A stretch of DNA of 64,000 bases from Streptomyces tailanensis (GCF_008386495.1 NZ_VTHJ01000029.1:1-64000); one strand, 5' to 3'. Shown: positions 7,611-16,866, counted from the stretch's first letter. Made by a program: numbers and translations. Notes: generated by a model not told the origin, from the letters alone.

Positions 7611-8819
7611 TCATCCGCCCGGCGGCGCAGCAGACGACTCCGGACCGGCCGTGGCGCCCGGTCCTGCGGAGTGGAGGACGGGCATGGGCGCCGCGGCGTC
7701 ACACGCCGACGCGGTGCCGCAGGCGGCAGCCTGGGGATGAAGCGGGACGCCGTTGGCGCGCAGCACCTCGCGGACGTCCAGGATCAGGGGAAAAACCTCG
7801 TGATTGCGATCCTCGCCCTGCTCCTCCCACGCCCGCTGCTCGGCTTCGACAGCCATGCGATCCTCAGCGAACACCCGTTCGATGAAGCGCCTGATGAGCG
7901 GCCAGGCCAGATGAAGGGCGCCGGGAATCCCGGGCTTCTCGATCATGAGCAGGCCGTAGGCGTGACATGTGCGCTGTTCGGCGTCCTCGGGCACGTACGC
8001 GGCCCAGAGGCTGAAGGCCGGACGTTCGGCATGTTCGGGGACGAGGTCGAGTGTCTGGTACGGGTATTCGGTGCGGATGGTCATGACGTCGCGGGAGCCG
8101 CCGCCGATGCCCTCGCCGGCCAGCAGGGAGGCGCCGCGGTTCCGCTTCCCTCCGGCGTGAGTGAACAGGTACCTGGCCTCCACCGACCGTGGGCCGGTCC
8201 GGTATTCCAGCAACTTCGGGTGGAGCCTGCCGACGACGCCCTGGTGGAGGAACTGGTGGTTCATGTCGAGCAGGTTCTCGTGCATGAAGGAGTAGTGGCA
8301 GCGTACGGTCCGGGAGAAGGTCATGGTCTTGTACTTCGGTGAGCCGTAGGTCGGCAGCTCGGGCAGCGCGGTGACCGCCGCTTTCTCCGGGTCGCCCGGG
8401 AAGACGAACACCAGGCCGTACGCCTCGCGGACGGCGTAGCCGCGCACGCCGGGCGGTGGCCGGCCATCGCCCTTGGACAGGTACGGGATCTGTGAGATGC
8501 GGCCGTCGCCGCGATAGGCCCACGCGTGATAGCGGCAGCGGAGTGTCTCGCCCTCCACGACGCCCATGCTCAGTGGCACCTGCCGGTGGGCGCACCGGTC
8601 CTCCAGCGCGTGAACGGTGCCGCTCTCCCCGCGGTAGAGCGCGATGCGCTCGCCGGCGAACGCGGTCGCGACCACCCGCCTGCTGCACACCCTCCCGGAC
8701 AGCGCGACCGGGTACCAGAAATCCGGGTTCGCCCCGACGCGCCGAAGGTCAGCCGTGCCGGGACCTGGATCGCGGTGCCCAGAGGGCCGACCACCCCCGT
8801 CCGCGTCGGTCTCGGTCAT
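7611..8819 (-). CDS. Rieske 2Fe-2S aromatic-ring oxygenase, alpha subunit-like
   Basis: This is a 402-residue oxygenase component. The N-terminal Rieske domain shows CAHRQ...CRYHAW, i.e. the Cys-X-His and Cys-X2-His cluster ligands (about residues 76-98). The mononuclear-iron site follows in ENLLDMNHQFLHQ, where Asp and two His provide the facial triad and route electrons from a neighbouring subunit. Fold and length match the vanillate demethylase / pheophorbide a oxygenase group. The ATG at 8819 is preceded by GAGGGAGAGG. There is no reductase or ferredoxin partner nearby, so electrons must come from elsewhere. The substrate is unknown. The last 40 residues are Ala/Pro-rich. Confidence 0.85.
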   Translation of the reverse strand: MTETDADGGGRPSGHRDPGPGTADLRRVGANPDFWYPVALSGRVCSRRVVATAFAGERIALYRGESGTVHALEDRCAHRQVPLSMGVVEGETLRCRYHAWAYRGDGRISQIPYLSKGDGRPPPGVRGYAVREAYGLVFVFPGDPEKAAVTALPELPTYGSPKYKTMTFSRTVRCHYSFMHENLLDMNHQFLHQGVVGRLHPKLLEYRTGPRSVEARYLFTHAGGKRNRGASLLAGEGIGGGSRDVMTIRTEYPYQTLDLVPEHAERPAFSLWAAYVPEDAEQRTCHAYGLLMIEKPGIPGALHLAWPLIRRFIERVFAEDRMAVEAEQRAWEEQGEDRNHEVFPLILDVREVLRANGVPLHPQAAACGTASACDAAAPMPVLHSAGPGATAGPESSAAPPGG

Positions 8820-9109
8820 GCCTCTCCCTCGTAGGTGGGACAGCACCCTCCATCCTGGCGGCCGCCCGCCGCCCACGCCCCGCTCAGCGCGTCCGATCGA
8901 GCGAGCGGCCTGTCAACCCTGGCGTTCACTGACGCATGGGGCAGGTGATTCCAGGCGGTGATGCGTACGTTGGGCGTCGTCGATCGTGGCTGAGGCGACC
9001 GCCATTGGGCCGGAGGGCAAGCGCAACCATCACTGTGAGTAACAACTCTACGAGTGTGCACGCTGCCAACGGCGTGTTTGCACGGTGATCGGGTGGGCAC
9101 TTCGGCCGC

Positions 9110-9661
9110 ATGAGCAAGCGGGACGACAGGGTGCCCGGCACGAGGCGTCGGTGGGCGAGCCGACTCGTTGCGGGGCCTCTTACCGCGTGGCTGCTCGCCG
9201 GCTGCGTCCTGTACGAAGATCGCGACGGCTCGGAGGCGCCGCGGACCTCTCCAGGAGCGGTGCGCGAAGTCCCCCTCAGGGTCGTGGAGCAGGGCGGCCA
9301 GACGCTGGCGTTCGTCCCGGTGAGCATCGAGGGCGAGGGGCCCTTCATGTTCGCTCTGGACACCGGTGCCTCCTCCAGCGTGGTCGACGAGGACGTCGCC
9401 GACCGGGTCGGTCTGGAACGCACTGGCGAGCGCCGCTCGGTGAGCGGGATCCTCGGCACCGGGCAGGTTCCCGTTGCCGTGGTGGACCAGTGGAAGGTCG
9501 GTGACGTACGTCTCGACCCGGGTGAGGTTACGGTCATCGACCTGGGCCCTCCCAGGGAAGGCGGTGGCATTCAGGGCCTGCTCGGCTCGGACGTGCTCAG
9601 CGACTTCGGCTCGATCGCAGTGGACTACGAGGACGGCGTCCTCAAGATCCCCGCCCCTTGA
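9110..9661 (+). CDS. Retropepsin-like aspartic protease lipoprotein
   Basis: This 183-residue protein begins with basic residues and a hydrophobic segment ending in LLAGC, a lipobox at about residue 32, so it should be anchored outside the membrane. The mature part contains FALDTGASSSVVDEDVADRVG, the DTG-S/T active-site motif of retropepsin-like single-lobe proteases (they dimerise to bring two Asp together), with strands on both sides and a LLGSDVLSDFG flap-side motif. The substrate is unknown. No operon partner is evident: it faces the Rieske gene divergently and the next gene starts about 230 bases later. Confidence 0.8.
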   Translation: MSKRDDRVPGTRRRWASRLVAGPLTAWLLAGCVLYEDRDGSEAPRTSPGAVREVPLRVVEQGGQTLAFVPVSIEGEGPFMFALDTGASSSVVDEDVADRVGLERTGERRSVSGILGTGQVPVAVVDQWKVGDVRLDPGEVTVIDLGPPREGGGIQGLLGSDVLSDFGSIAVDYEDGVLKIPAP

Positions 9662-9889
9662 GGGCTTACCTGCCCATGACCGCGGCAGGGCCGGTTGGCG
9701 CCTCGTTTCACACGGCGTCGTGGTCGTGACCAGAAGCCCGCTTTCCCCGTAGGGCATCGGCCCAGCCGCTCGGCACACCGGTGAAGAGGCCCAAGGCCAC
9801 TCCTCAACCGTTGCGGTCGACACCCGAGCATCGGTGGGCCGACCCTGGAATGGGGGCACATAGCGAGGCCGTAAGCGAAGGGTGCGGAG

Positions 9890-10036
9890 ATGGAATGGTG
9901 GACCTGGCTCATCATCGCTCTCGCGATCGTCCTGGTGGGCGCCGCTTCCCTCGTGGCGCTGCAGGCGCGCCGCCGCTCCGGTGGCGTGATAGCCCAGGGC
10001 CGCCGACATCGGAGGGGAGGAGGGCCCAAGCCGTGA
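9890..10036 (+). CDS. Small single-pass membrane protein (48 aa)
   Basis: This short frame starts at ATG 9890 (MEWWTWLIIALAIVLVGAA), has one transmembrane helix, and then a very basic cytoplasmic tail (QARRRSGG, RRHRRGGG). Its TGA overlaps the GTG start of the next gene (GTGA, 10033-10036), so it is translationally coupled to the PRC-barrel gene. The tight coupling and clear helix support a real gene. The function is unknown; a membrane tether for the PRC-barrel proteins is an inference. Confidence 0.7.
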   Translation: MEWWTWLIIALAIVLVGAASLVALQARRRSGGVIAQGRRHRRGGGPKP

Positions 10037-10602
10037 CCGTCTACATGCGAGCCAGCGAGATCGCCAAGAAACCGGTGGTCACTCTGGCGGGGGAAGACAT
10101 CGGGCAGGTCAAAGACCTCGTCTTCGACGCCTCGACAGGCAGCATCCGGTGCTTCACACTCGCCGGCCGCGGCCTGCTCGCAGGCCCGCTCCACCGTGCT
10201 CTGCTGTGGAGGAACGTCCATGCCCTGGGGCCGCACGCAGTCATGGTGCGCGACGAGAGCGCGCTGGAGGAGAACGACACGGCCGCCCGATCGGACGCCA
10301 AAGAGCCGGGCGGAGGCAATGTGCTCGGTCTCGCGGTGACGACCCGCAGCGGGGTACGGCTCGGCATCGTCACCGACGCCGTCGTAGCGACAGGCAGAGC
10401 ACCGGTGGTCGCGGGGTACGAGGTCCAAACCGCCGAGCACCGCCGCGTCTTGCTGCCGGTGGCCGGCCCGGTCACCGTCTCCGGCGAACGGGTACTCGTT
10501 CCGGACGCCACCGCCCAGCACAGCGCAGGTGACCTGGGAGGGTTCGGCGCCGCCGCGGAGAGCCTGCGCAACCGCCTCCATCAGGCCCCGCAGGAGGATT
10601 GA
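10033..10602 (+). CDS. PRC-barrel domain protein, two barrels
   Basis: This 189-residue soluble protein has two PRC-barrel-like segments: residues about 4-70 (MRASEIAKKPVVTLAGEDIGQVKDLVFD) and about 95-165 (VLGLAVTTRSGVRLGIVTDAVV). PRC barrels are small beta barrels found in photosynthetic reaction-centre H subunits and RimM, where they dock to other proteins or RNA. The GTG start at 10033 overlaps the preceding micro-protein stop, and AGGAGG at 10592-10597 inside the 3' end serves the next gene. The three genes form one operon. The role is unknown; links to stress or membrane surfaces are guesses. Confidence 0.8.
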   Translation: MTVYMRASEIAKKPVVTLAGEDIGQVKDLVFDASTGSIRCFTLAGRGLLAGPLHRALLWRNVHALGPHAVMVRDESALEENDTAARSDAKEPGGGNVLGLAVTTRSGVRLGIVTDAVVATGRAPVVAGYEVQTAEHRRVLLPVAGPVTVSGERVLVPDATAQHSAGDLGGFGAAAESLRNRLHQAPQED

Positions 10603-10607
10603 CGCAG

Positions 10608-11048
10608 ATGTTGTTCACCAAAGCGCAGGGCAAGGCGGTCATGGACCTCACGACGGCCGAAACAGTGGGGACGGTCGCCGCGTGCACCGTTGCACCGTCA
10701 CCGGCGCGTATCGCCGGGCTGCGCCTCAAAACCCGAGGCCGCGGACACCACACCCTCGACTGGAGCGACGTCCAGTCGTTCGGCCCCGACGCGGTCGCCG
10801 TCGAAGAGGCCGGTCGCCTCCGCGACGAGAAGGACATCGATCCCGGCAACCACGCCCACGCCGCGCACGACCCCATCAGGAAGGCGGTACTGACCGAAAC
10901 GGGTCTCAACAAGGGCACCGTGATCGACATCGAATTCGACGAGCAATCAGGACGCATCAGTCACCTGCTGACCGATGAGGAGCAGATCCCCGGCGGCGAA
11001 CTTCTCGGAGTCGGCAGTTACGCGGTTGTCGTCACCGCGCCCCAGTGA
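10608..11048 (+). CDS. PRC-barrel domain protein
   Basis: This 146-residue protein starts at ATG 10608, 10 bases after AGGAGG (10592-10597). The TTG at 10599 lies too close to that site. It has a PRC-barrel core (FTKAQGKAVMDLTTAETVGTV) and a second half ending GTVIDIEFDEQSGRISHLL, also barrel-like. It is a paralogue in design of the gene just upstream and co-transcribed with it. Nothing in the sequence indicates catalysis. Confidence 0.8.
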   Translation: MLFTKAQGKAVMDLTTAETVGTVAACTVAPSPARIAGLRLKTRGRGHHTLDWSDVQSFGPDAVAVEEAGRLRDEKDIDPGNHAHAAHDPIRKAVLTETGLNKGTVIDIEFDEQSGRISHLLTDEEQIPGGELLGVGSYAVVVTAPQ

Positions 11049-11371
11049 CGGCAAAGGGCTCACCGTCTGGTCCACCCGTCTGAGGACGAACGTCGGTGTA
11101 CGAATGCCCCGCCTCCGTCCGGTCCCCGGCTGAGACGGGCCCACGTGCCCGGCCGAGCGGCGAACCGGGGCACACGCCTGCGAACGGCAACACGGCAGGC
11201 CGGGCAACTTCGTCGCGGTGGACTACGCGACGATCGGAGACGCACGAGCAGCCGTGGACGCCCTCAACACCGAACGCCTCCGGACAAGTACCCTCGTGCG
11301 CCGGATACCACATGCGAGCCACGCTCGCGGCCCCGAGCACGGCGTCCGCCAGCCTGGTGCCGGATGTGGTG
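11049..11371. other. Gap without a convincing gene
   Basis: These 323 bases contain only short frames. One around 11200-11300 reads FVAVDYATIGDARAAVDALN, faintly like the start of a GSP17M-type stress domain. It has no ribosome site and does not continue, so at most it is a decayed fragment. Confidence 0.4.
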
Positions 11372-11572
11372 TCAGCACTCCTGGGAGGGGCCAGGCTCCG
11401 GCTCCTCCAGGTACTCGGGACAGTCAGGGTTGTGGCAGGGGCCCGGACCCCACACGGGCACGAAGACTCCCAAGGTCTTGTGCCGTCTCTTGACGGTCAT
11501 CTGCAGAGGCCGCTTGCAGACCGGGCACACAAGCGTCCCTTGAGGGCCGGTCTCATGCTCGCGTTTACTCAT
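11372..11572 (-). CDS. Small zinc-ribbon protein (66 aa)
   Basis: MSKREHETGPQ leads into two cysteine pairs: CPVC at about residues 16-19 and CHNPDC at about residues 46-51, a plausible single Zn site, separated by a basic and aromatic strand region. The flanking promoter region (tcattctttaaccat on the plus strand) is unusually A/T-rich for this window, consistent with a real start. There is no family assignment beyond zinc ribbon. It could bind nucleic acid. It stands alone between the PRC operon and terC. Confidence 0.55.
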   Translation of the reverse strand: MSKREHETGPQGTLVCPVCKRPLQMTVKRRHKTLGVFVPVWGPGPCHNPDCPEYLEEPEPGPSQEC

Positions 11573-11618
11573 TCTTTAACCATAGATTGCCTGGTCGTAG
11601 AAGAGGCAGGCCACGTGC

Positions 11619-12731
11619 TCAGTCATTGTCCCGGCGATCAGAGTGCTCCTCAGGCCCGTCCCGCTGTTCCCGCTCTGCGCGCGGAGAGCTGACGGGCCCG
11701 GGGTTCTTGGCAGCCGTGTCTGACCGTGGGGCTGCGTCCGCCGGGGCGGCGGGGGCCAGCTGGGGCGGGACGGGTCTCCGCAGGCTGAGGACGACGGATG
11801 CGGCCAGCACGACGACGATGACCGCGAGACTGATCAGTGAAGGGATTTCCGGGACGCCGGGGCTGATCGTCTTGTGGGCCGCTTGGAGGACCAGCTTGAC
11901 GCCGATGAAGCCGAGGATGACCGCCAGGCCCATGTTCAGGTAGTGGAAACGGTCCAGGAGGCCCGATAGCAGGAAGTACAGGGCCCGCAGACCCAGAATG
12001 GCGAACGCGTTGCTGGTATAGACGATGAAGAGGTCGTCGCTGACGGCGAGCACAGCAGGGACACTGTCGACTGCGAAGACCAGGTCGGCTGCCTCAATCG
12101 CGGCGACCACCGCAAGCAGCGGGGTGGCCACGCGTTTGCCGGCCTCCTTGACGAAGAAGCTCATGCCCGCGTACTCGTCCCGGACCGGGATGACCTTGCG
12201 GAGCATCCGCAGGGCGAAGCTCTTGCCGGGGTCGAAGCCCTCCTCCTCGCCCCTGAGTAGCTTGTAGGTGCTGTAGAAGAGCACAGCCGCGAAGGCGAAC
12301 AGCACCGCGGTGAAGCGGCTGACAACGGCGACACCGAGGGTGAGGAAGATCCCGCGGAACACCAGAGCGCCCATCACGCCGAAGAAGAGGACACGGTGCT
12401 GGTAGGCACGGGGCACCCTGAAGTAGGCGAAGATCACGGCGAAGACGAAGAGATTGTCCACCGACAGGCTCTTCTCCAGCAGCCACGCGGTGGTGTACTC
12501 GGTGCCGGCCGTCGTGCCGAGGACGAGGAAGACGACCGCGCCGAAGACCAGAGCAAGTCCCACCCACACGGCGCTCCAGGCGACGGCCTCCTTGAAACCG
12601 ATGACATGTTCGGCGCGGTGGGCAAGCAGGTCCACCGCCAGCGACACCACCACCGTCGCGGCGAACGCCACCCACAACCAGAGCGGGACCTCCAGCACTC
12701 CGGTCACCCTCTCCACGGCCCACACCGACAC
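11619..12731 (-). CDS. TerC-family integral membrane protein
   Basis: This 370-residue protein has about eight or nine transmembrane helices and the TerC signature acids: WLLEKSLSVDNLFVFAVIF near residue 90 and AIEAADLVFAVDSVPAVLAV near residue 215. TerC proteins are associated with tellurite resistance, and more recently with Mn2+ export or metalation at the membrane. The conserved Glu/Asp in these helices are candidate metal ligands. The hydrophilic C-terminal tail (about 60 residues, Pro/Ala/Arg/Asp-rich) is dispensable-looking. The start is GTG; 12731 is the longest, and inner GTGs at 12725 and 12707 are possible. It is transcribed alone. Confidence 0.88.
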   Translation of the reverse strand: MSVWAVERVTGVLEVPLWLWVAFAATVVVSLAVDLLAHRAEHVIGFKEAVAWSAVWVGLALVFGAVVFLVLGTTAGTEYTTAWLLEKSLSVDNLFVFAVIFAYFRVPRAYQHRVLFFGVMGALVFRGIFLTLGVAVVSRFTAVLFAFAAVLFYSTYKLLRGEEEGFDPGKSFALRMLRKVIPVRDEYAGMSFFVKEAGKRVATPLLAVVAAIEAADLVFAVDSVPAVLAVSDDLFIVYTSNAFAILGLRALYFLLSGLLDRFHYLNMGLAVILGFIGVKLVLQAAHKTISPGVPEIPSLISLAVIVVVLAASVVLSLRRPVPPQLAPAAPADAAPRSDTAAKNPGPVSSPRAEREQRDGPEEHSDRRDND

Positions 12732-12940
12732 AGGCCCTCATACAGGAGTCTCCGGCATCTCACCGCACTGGGCGAGCCCAGGAAGGCGACGGGATCCAAG
12801 CCCCTTGTCTGAACCCGGTCATCCCGCCCTCCCTCACAGAGTGACGCTCCGGGGGCCCTTCCTCAAGCTTCCGCGGCCATACGATCAGCCGGTTCATGCA
12901 ACGCGCGTCCGGTCGACTGGTCCCCTGCTTGTCCGGTCGA

Positions 12941-13843
12941 TCAGCCGGTGGCTTCCTCGGCGGCGGGGCGGGTCTGTCGGTGATCAGCGGCGTACGCGTC
13001 AAAGACGTTGCCCCGCGACCCGCCGTTGTACAGATGCCGCTGATCAAGCGTCTTGGCCAGATCATCCAAGGCGGCGGCCAGTACCCCGGCCGTCAGTCGT
13101 ACTTCCGTTCTTCCGGCCGCCTGTCCCCGCTCTGCGAGGAGAACAGCGTGACGCACCATGACGGCCAGCGACGTACGATCCGCGCCATCGTGGAAGTAGT
13201 ACGCCTCCGGGTACTGGGCGAAGTCGATGCGGACACGCACGACTTCGCCGGCCAGGCTGTCCAGTGTGGTCGCGCCTGCGGACGATTCCAGCAGCCGCAT
13301 ACCCGGGTCGGCGTGCCGGAGCAGGGCGAGCCGAACCGCCAGAGCTCTCCTGCGGGCCAGGGCCGGGTAGAGCTCCAGCACCCATGCCACGGTGGCCGAC
13401 AGCAGGACGAACCCGATCAATGCCTCCAGCGGCGCTGCGATGCGGAGCCATCCGGCTTCCGGTGCGATGTCCCCCAGTCCCAAAGTGCCCACCATGACGA
13501 GCGACACGTACACAGCGTCCAGCAGATCGGCCCGCTCGGACGGCACAAGCCCTTGCGCGAACGCGAACGCTTCCGGCATGTGCGGCCAGTAGATCAACGC
13601 CCACCCCAGCACAACGGCAAGCGCCCACGTCCCGACGACGGCGACCATGCCGAGCGGTCCGACCAGTCCGGCCGTCCGATGCCAGAAGGGCAGCAGGTGC
13701 GACAGCCTCCACATCGCGGTCATGATCAGTTGGCTCAGCCCGCCCCGACGAGTCGGGTGCCAAATCGTATGGAAAAGATCACGAAGGGCCGCCAGCACGA
13801 CGACAACACCGACCGCGGAGATCAACCAGTTCACGGGAAACAC
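12941..13843 (-). CDS. Two-TM-type ion channel protein with cytoplasmic domain
   Basis: About 300 residues. Hydrophobic helices near the N-terminus (VNWLISAVGVVVVLAAL and VAVVGTWALAVVLGWALIY) precede a pore loop (SLVMVGTLGLGDIAPEAG) and a final helix (EALIGFVLLSATVAWVLEL). The filter-like TLGLGD replaces the canonical TVGYGD of K+ channels, so selectivity may differ. The C-terminal half is soluble and helical. The start is uncertain: GTG 13843 follows an AGGGGC stretch, GTG 13834 is close, and the frame stays open to 14002. It lies among ion and stress genes (NhaA, TerC), suggesting a role in membrane potential or ion homeostasis. Confidence 0.75.
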   Translation of the reverse strand: MFPVNWLISAVGVVVVLAALRDLFHTIWHPTRRGGLSQLIMTAMWRLSHLLPFWHRTAGLVGPLGMVAVVGTWALAVVLGWALIYWPHMPEAFAFAQGLVPSERADLLDAVYVSLVMVGTLGLGDIAPEAGWLRIAAPLEALIGFVLLSATVAWVLELYPALARRRALAVRLALLRHADPGMRLLESSAGATTLDSLAGEVVRVRIDFAQYPEAYYFHDGADRTSLAVMVRHAVLLAERGQAAGRTEVRLTAGVLAAALDDLAKTLDQRHLYNGGSRGNVFDAYAADHRQTRPAAEEATG

Positions 13844-14171
13844 GCCCCTGTGAAGAGTGATGGCCGTACCCCGAGTCGGACCGGCGAAGTACTCGGCGCC
13901 GCGCCACCACCTCGCCTGCTCGACGAACACCGAGCCAGGGACGATCGCGACGGTGATGGATGCAGACACGGACCAGAAGGTCCCCCCTGGAGCCGGCCCC
14001 ATCGCGACGGACCGACCGGCGGGTGCATGGCGGCATTCCGGTGCATCCGATGAGGTGGCTGCGGAGACTCGTACGCCGACGCCTGCGGCACATGCCGATC
14101 AGCCGCCATTAGGGGCCCGGCAGCCGAAGCGTCCGCACTTGTCGTCCGCCCTGTCGTGTGTGGATCGGCCA
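13844..14171. other. Gap between channel and M50 protease genes
   Basis: No frame here has a ribosome site or recognisable domain. It may hold the channel promoter, and possibly an N-terminal extension of the channel frame, which stays open to 14002. Confidence 0.4.
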
Positions 14172-15302
14172 TCAGTGGTTCTCCGATCCGCGCAGCGCGT
14201 GGCGCTGGACGATCCGGGAGATGTCCCGCGCGGTGATGATGCCCACCAGGTGCCGGCCGTCGGTGACGAGGATGGGCAGGCCGCTGCCCGGGCGGAGCAT
14301 TTCGAGCACGCCTTCCAGGAGGGCGTCCGGCGCGCAGGTCGTGGCGTGCGCCAGCGGGGTCGCCACGTCGCGCACGCGCAGTGTCTGCCGCTGCGGGGCC
14401 GGGATCCGCGCGAGCTGAGGCAGATGCAGCAGGCCGCTGGGCCGCCCCTCGAAGTCGGTCAGGACGAACGTCGAGTGGTGGGTCCGCAGAGCCACGTCCT
14501 CGACGCAGCGTTCCACAGTGAACCAGTCAGGGCAGGTCTCCACAGGACTCGACATGGCATCGGCCGCTTTCACTCCACGCAGAGCCGGGACCAACCGTGC
14601 ACGCCGGCGTTCGGCGCCGGCCACGATCACGACGAAGAAGCCGATGACGGCCAGCCACAGGCCGCCGAAGGCGCCGCGCAGGACAGCGATCCATCCAAGA
14701 GCGATCAACAGCATGCCGAGGACCTGTCCGCTGCGCGCGGCCGCTCGTTCGGCACGGTCCCGGTCCCCGGTACGCCACCACATCAGCGCCTGCACCACCC
14801 GACCGCCGTCGAGCGGGGCGGCCGGCAGCAGGTTGAACACGCCCAGGACCACATTCACCCACCCGAGCCACACCAGGACGGCCACGGGCACCTCCCAGCC
14901 GGACACCGCATCCAGCCCGATGCCCGCCCCGAGCGCCGCCGCACCGACAATGAAGCTGGTGAGCGGCCCGGTCACGGCTACCAAGAAGGCCGCGCCGGCC
15001 CCGCGCGGCCGGCCCATCTCGGTCATCCCGCCCAGCGCCCACAGGGTGATGCACCGGACCTCGATGCCCTTCCTGCGGGCCGTGATCGCGTGGGCGGCCT
15101 CATGTGCCAACAGGCTCCCCAGGAGCAACAGAGCTCCGACCAGGCCGGCCACGGTGTACGTGGCGTTCGACTGGTCCGGAACTGAGGCGGGAAGAGTCTG
15201 GCTGCCCAGGCTGTATCCGAAGAGCAGCACGAGCAGCGGCACGGTCCAGTGGATGCGCAGCGGCACCCCGAGAATGCGCCCCGTCCCTACCGAGCCGTTC
15301 AT
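14172..15302 (-). CDS. Site-2 protease (M50) family membrane metalloprotease with tandem CBS domains
   Basis: This 376-residue protein cleaves substrates within the membrane. The zinc motif HEAAH (in LLAHEAAHAITARRKG, near residue 65) supplies two His and Glu; the third ligand is in NLLPAAPLDGGRV near residue 150. Membrane helices end at about residue 235. Two CBS motifs follow (AADAMSSPVETCP..., RVRDVATPLAHATT...), which usually sense adenine nucleotides and gate the protease. ATG 15302 has AGGAG 8 bases upstream, so the longer open frame is rejected. It is the last gene of a leftward run with nhaA. Relatives are SpoIVFB/Rip3-like; the substrate here is unknown. Confidence 0.9.
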   Translation of the reverse strand: MNGSVGTGRILGVPLRIHWTVPLLVLLFGYSLGSQTLPASVPDQSNATYTVAGLVGALLLLGSLLAHEAAHAITARRKGIEVRCITLWALGGMTEMGRPRGAGAAFLVAVTGPLTSFIVGAAALGAGIGLDAVSGWEVPVAVLVWLGWVNVVLGVFNLLPAAPLDGGRVVQALMWWRTGDRDRAERAAARSGQVLGMLLIALGWIAVLRGAFGGLWLAVIGFFVVIVAGAERRRARLVPALRGVKAADAMSSPVETCPDWFTVERCVEDVALRTHHSTFVLTDFEGRPSGLLHLPQLARIPAPQRQTLRVRDVATPLAHATTCAPDALLEGVLEMLRPGSGLPILVTDGRHLVGIITARDISRIVQRHALRGSENH

Positions 15303-15402
15303 CACCGTCTCCTGGGGGCTGAAGCCGGCGGTCCTGTGCCCGAGCCAACAGGCTGGGGCCTCAACGGGACGGGACCAGCATGGTGTCCCCCCGCCGACAG
15401 TC

Positions 15403-16818
15403 TCACTCGCCAGGGGCGGGTGGCAGAGGGCGCAGCGTTCCTGGGCACGGCGGATCTCCTTCGCATGCGGATGGGGTATCGGAGTCGCCGCTTTGATCGG
15501 GGCGGTCCTCGTTCCGAGTGGCCGGAGCGGCGATGTGGTGCTGATAGATGTCGGGGATGTTGTCGGCGTTCTCGTCGAGGTTCTCTTCCTCATAGAGCCG
15601 CCGGTACTTGCTGTTCCGTGCTCTCAACAGCACGCACGCCAGCAGCGCGGAGGTCAGGGAGCCGAGGAGGACGGCGGCCTTGATGTGCTCGAGGTCTGCG
15701 GGCGTCGGGTAGGCGAGTTCACCGATCAGCAGCGAAACGGTGAACCCGATCCCGGCCAGCATCGCCACGGCGATCACGTCCGCCCAGGCGAGATCCGGGC
15801 TGAGGCGTGCCCGGGTGAAGCGGACGGCAAGGTAGCAGCCGCCGAAGATACCCAGCACCTTGCCGGCGGCCAGGCCCAGGGCCACGCCCAGCGGTTCCGG
15901 ACCGCCGACCACATCTCCCAGCGTGTCGCCGGACACGCTGACGCCGGCCGCGAACAGCGCGAACAGCGGGACGGCCACCCCGGCGGAGACCGGCCGCACC
16001 AGGTGCGTGATGTGCTCAGCCGGACGCCGGCCTCGCTCACCGTCCTGCGCCACCCGCAGCAGCAGTCCCATGGCGACTCCCGCCACCGTGGCATGCACGC
16101 CACTGGCGTACGTCAGACCCCAGATCACCAGGGCGAGCGGCAGGTACCAGTACCAGCCGTGCACGCGCCGCCGGTCGTGCAGGTGGAAGAACAGCCCCAG
16201 CCCGAGGACAGCGCCGATGAGGGCGGCAAAGTTGATCGTCGAGGTGTAGAAGAGGGCGATGACGACGATGGCACCGAGATCGTCCACGACCGCGAGCGTC
16301 AGCAGGAAGGCACGCAGCGCCGAGGGCAGATGGGTGTCGATCACCGCGAGGACGCCCAGGGCGAAGGCGATGTCGGTGGCCATGGGGACCGCCCAGCCGT
16401 TCCACGTCCCTCCCATGGAGGTGGCGACGAGTCCGTAGACCAGAGCGGGTACGGCCATACCGCAGGCCGCTGCGACCACGGGCAGGACCGCTGTTCCCGG
16501 GTGGCGCAGTTCGCCGACCACAAGCTCACGTTTGAGTTCGGCACCGGCGACGAAGAAGAAGATCGCCAGCAGTCCATCGGCTGTCCAGTGGGCCACGGAG
16601 AGATCCAGGCCCAGTGCCTCGATGCCGAAGTGGAATTCGCGTATCGACTCGTATGCGCTGCTCAGCGGTGTGTTGGCCCATACCAGCGCTACGGCAGCCG
16701 CAGCGAGCAGCACCATGCCACCAACGGTCTCCGTGCGCAGAGCGTCCGTCACGAACGTGCGCTCGGGCAGCGGGAGACGGCCGAGGAAGGTGCGGTTCTT
16801 GCGGTTGCCTCCGGACAC
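15403..16818 (-). CDS. nhaA: Na+/H+ antiporter NhaA
   Basis: This 471-residue protein has a full set of NhaA helices. It contains the ATDIAFALGVLAVI segment and the LAVVDDLGAIVVIALFYT segment with the paired Asp (E. coli D163/D164 equivalents) that bind Na+ and protons, plus the FFFVAGAELKRELVVGEL motif near residue 95. It exchanges cytoplasmic Na+ for protons for pH and salt homeostasis. The start is GTG 16818 with AAAGG upstream. The C-terminal extension of about 70 residues beyond the last helix is hydrophilic and longer than in E. coli NhaA (388 residues). Its neighbours are CBS and SPFH/NfeD genes on the same strand. Confidence 0.93.
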   Translation of the reverse strand: MSGGNRKNRTFLGRLPLPERTFVTDALRTETVGGMVLLAAAAVALVWANTPLSSAYESIREFHFGIEALGLDLSVAHWTADGLLAIFFFVAGAELKRELVVGELRHPGTAVLPVVAAACGMAVPALVYGLVATSMGGTWNGWAVPMATDIAFALGVLAVIDTHLPSALRAFLLTLAVVDDLGAIVVIALFYTSTINFAALIGAVLGLGLFFHLHDRRRVHGWYWYLPLALVIWGLTYASGVHATVAGVAMGLLLRVAQDGERGRRPAEHITHLVRPVSAGVAVPLFALFAAGVSVSGDTLGDVVGGPEPLGVALGLAAGKVLGIFGGCYLAVRFTRARLSPDLAWADVIAVAMLAGIGFTVSLLIGELAYPTPADLEHIKAAVLLGSLTSALLACVLLRARNSKYRRLYEEENLDENADNIPDIYQHHIAAPATRNEDRPDQSGDSDTPSACEGDPPCPGTLRPLPPAPGE

Positions 16819-16866
16819 GCAGCTGACCTTTCGACGATTCGGCAGGGGGCGAGCCGGCCGGGCTGC

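Noticed and set aside
11200-11310. GSP17M-like fragment (FVAVDYATIGDARAAVDALN)
   Set aside because: Similarity is faint, no start or ribosome site, and it stops after about 40 codons.
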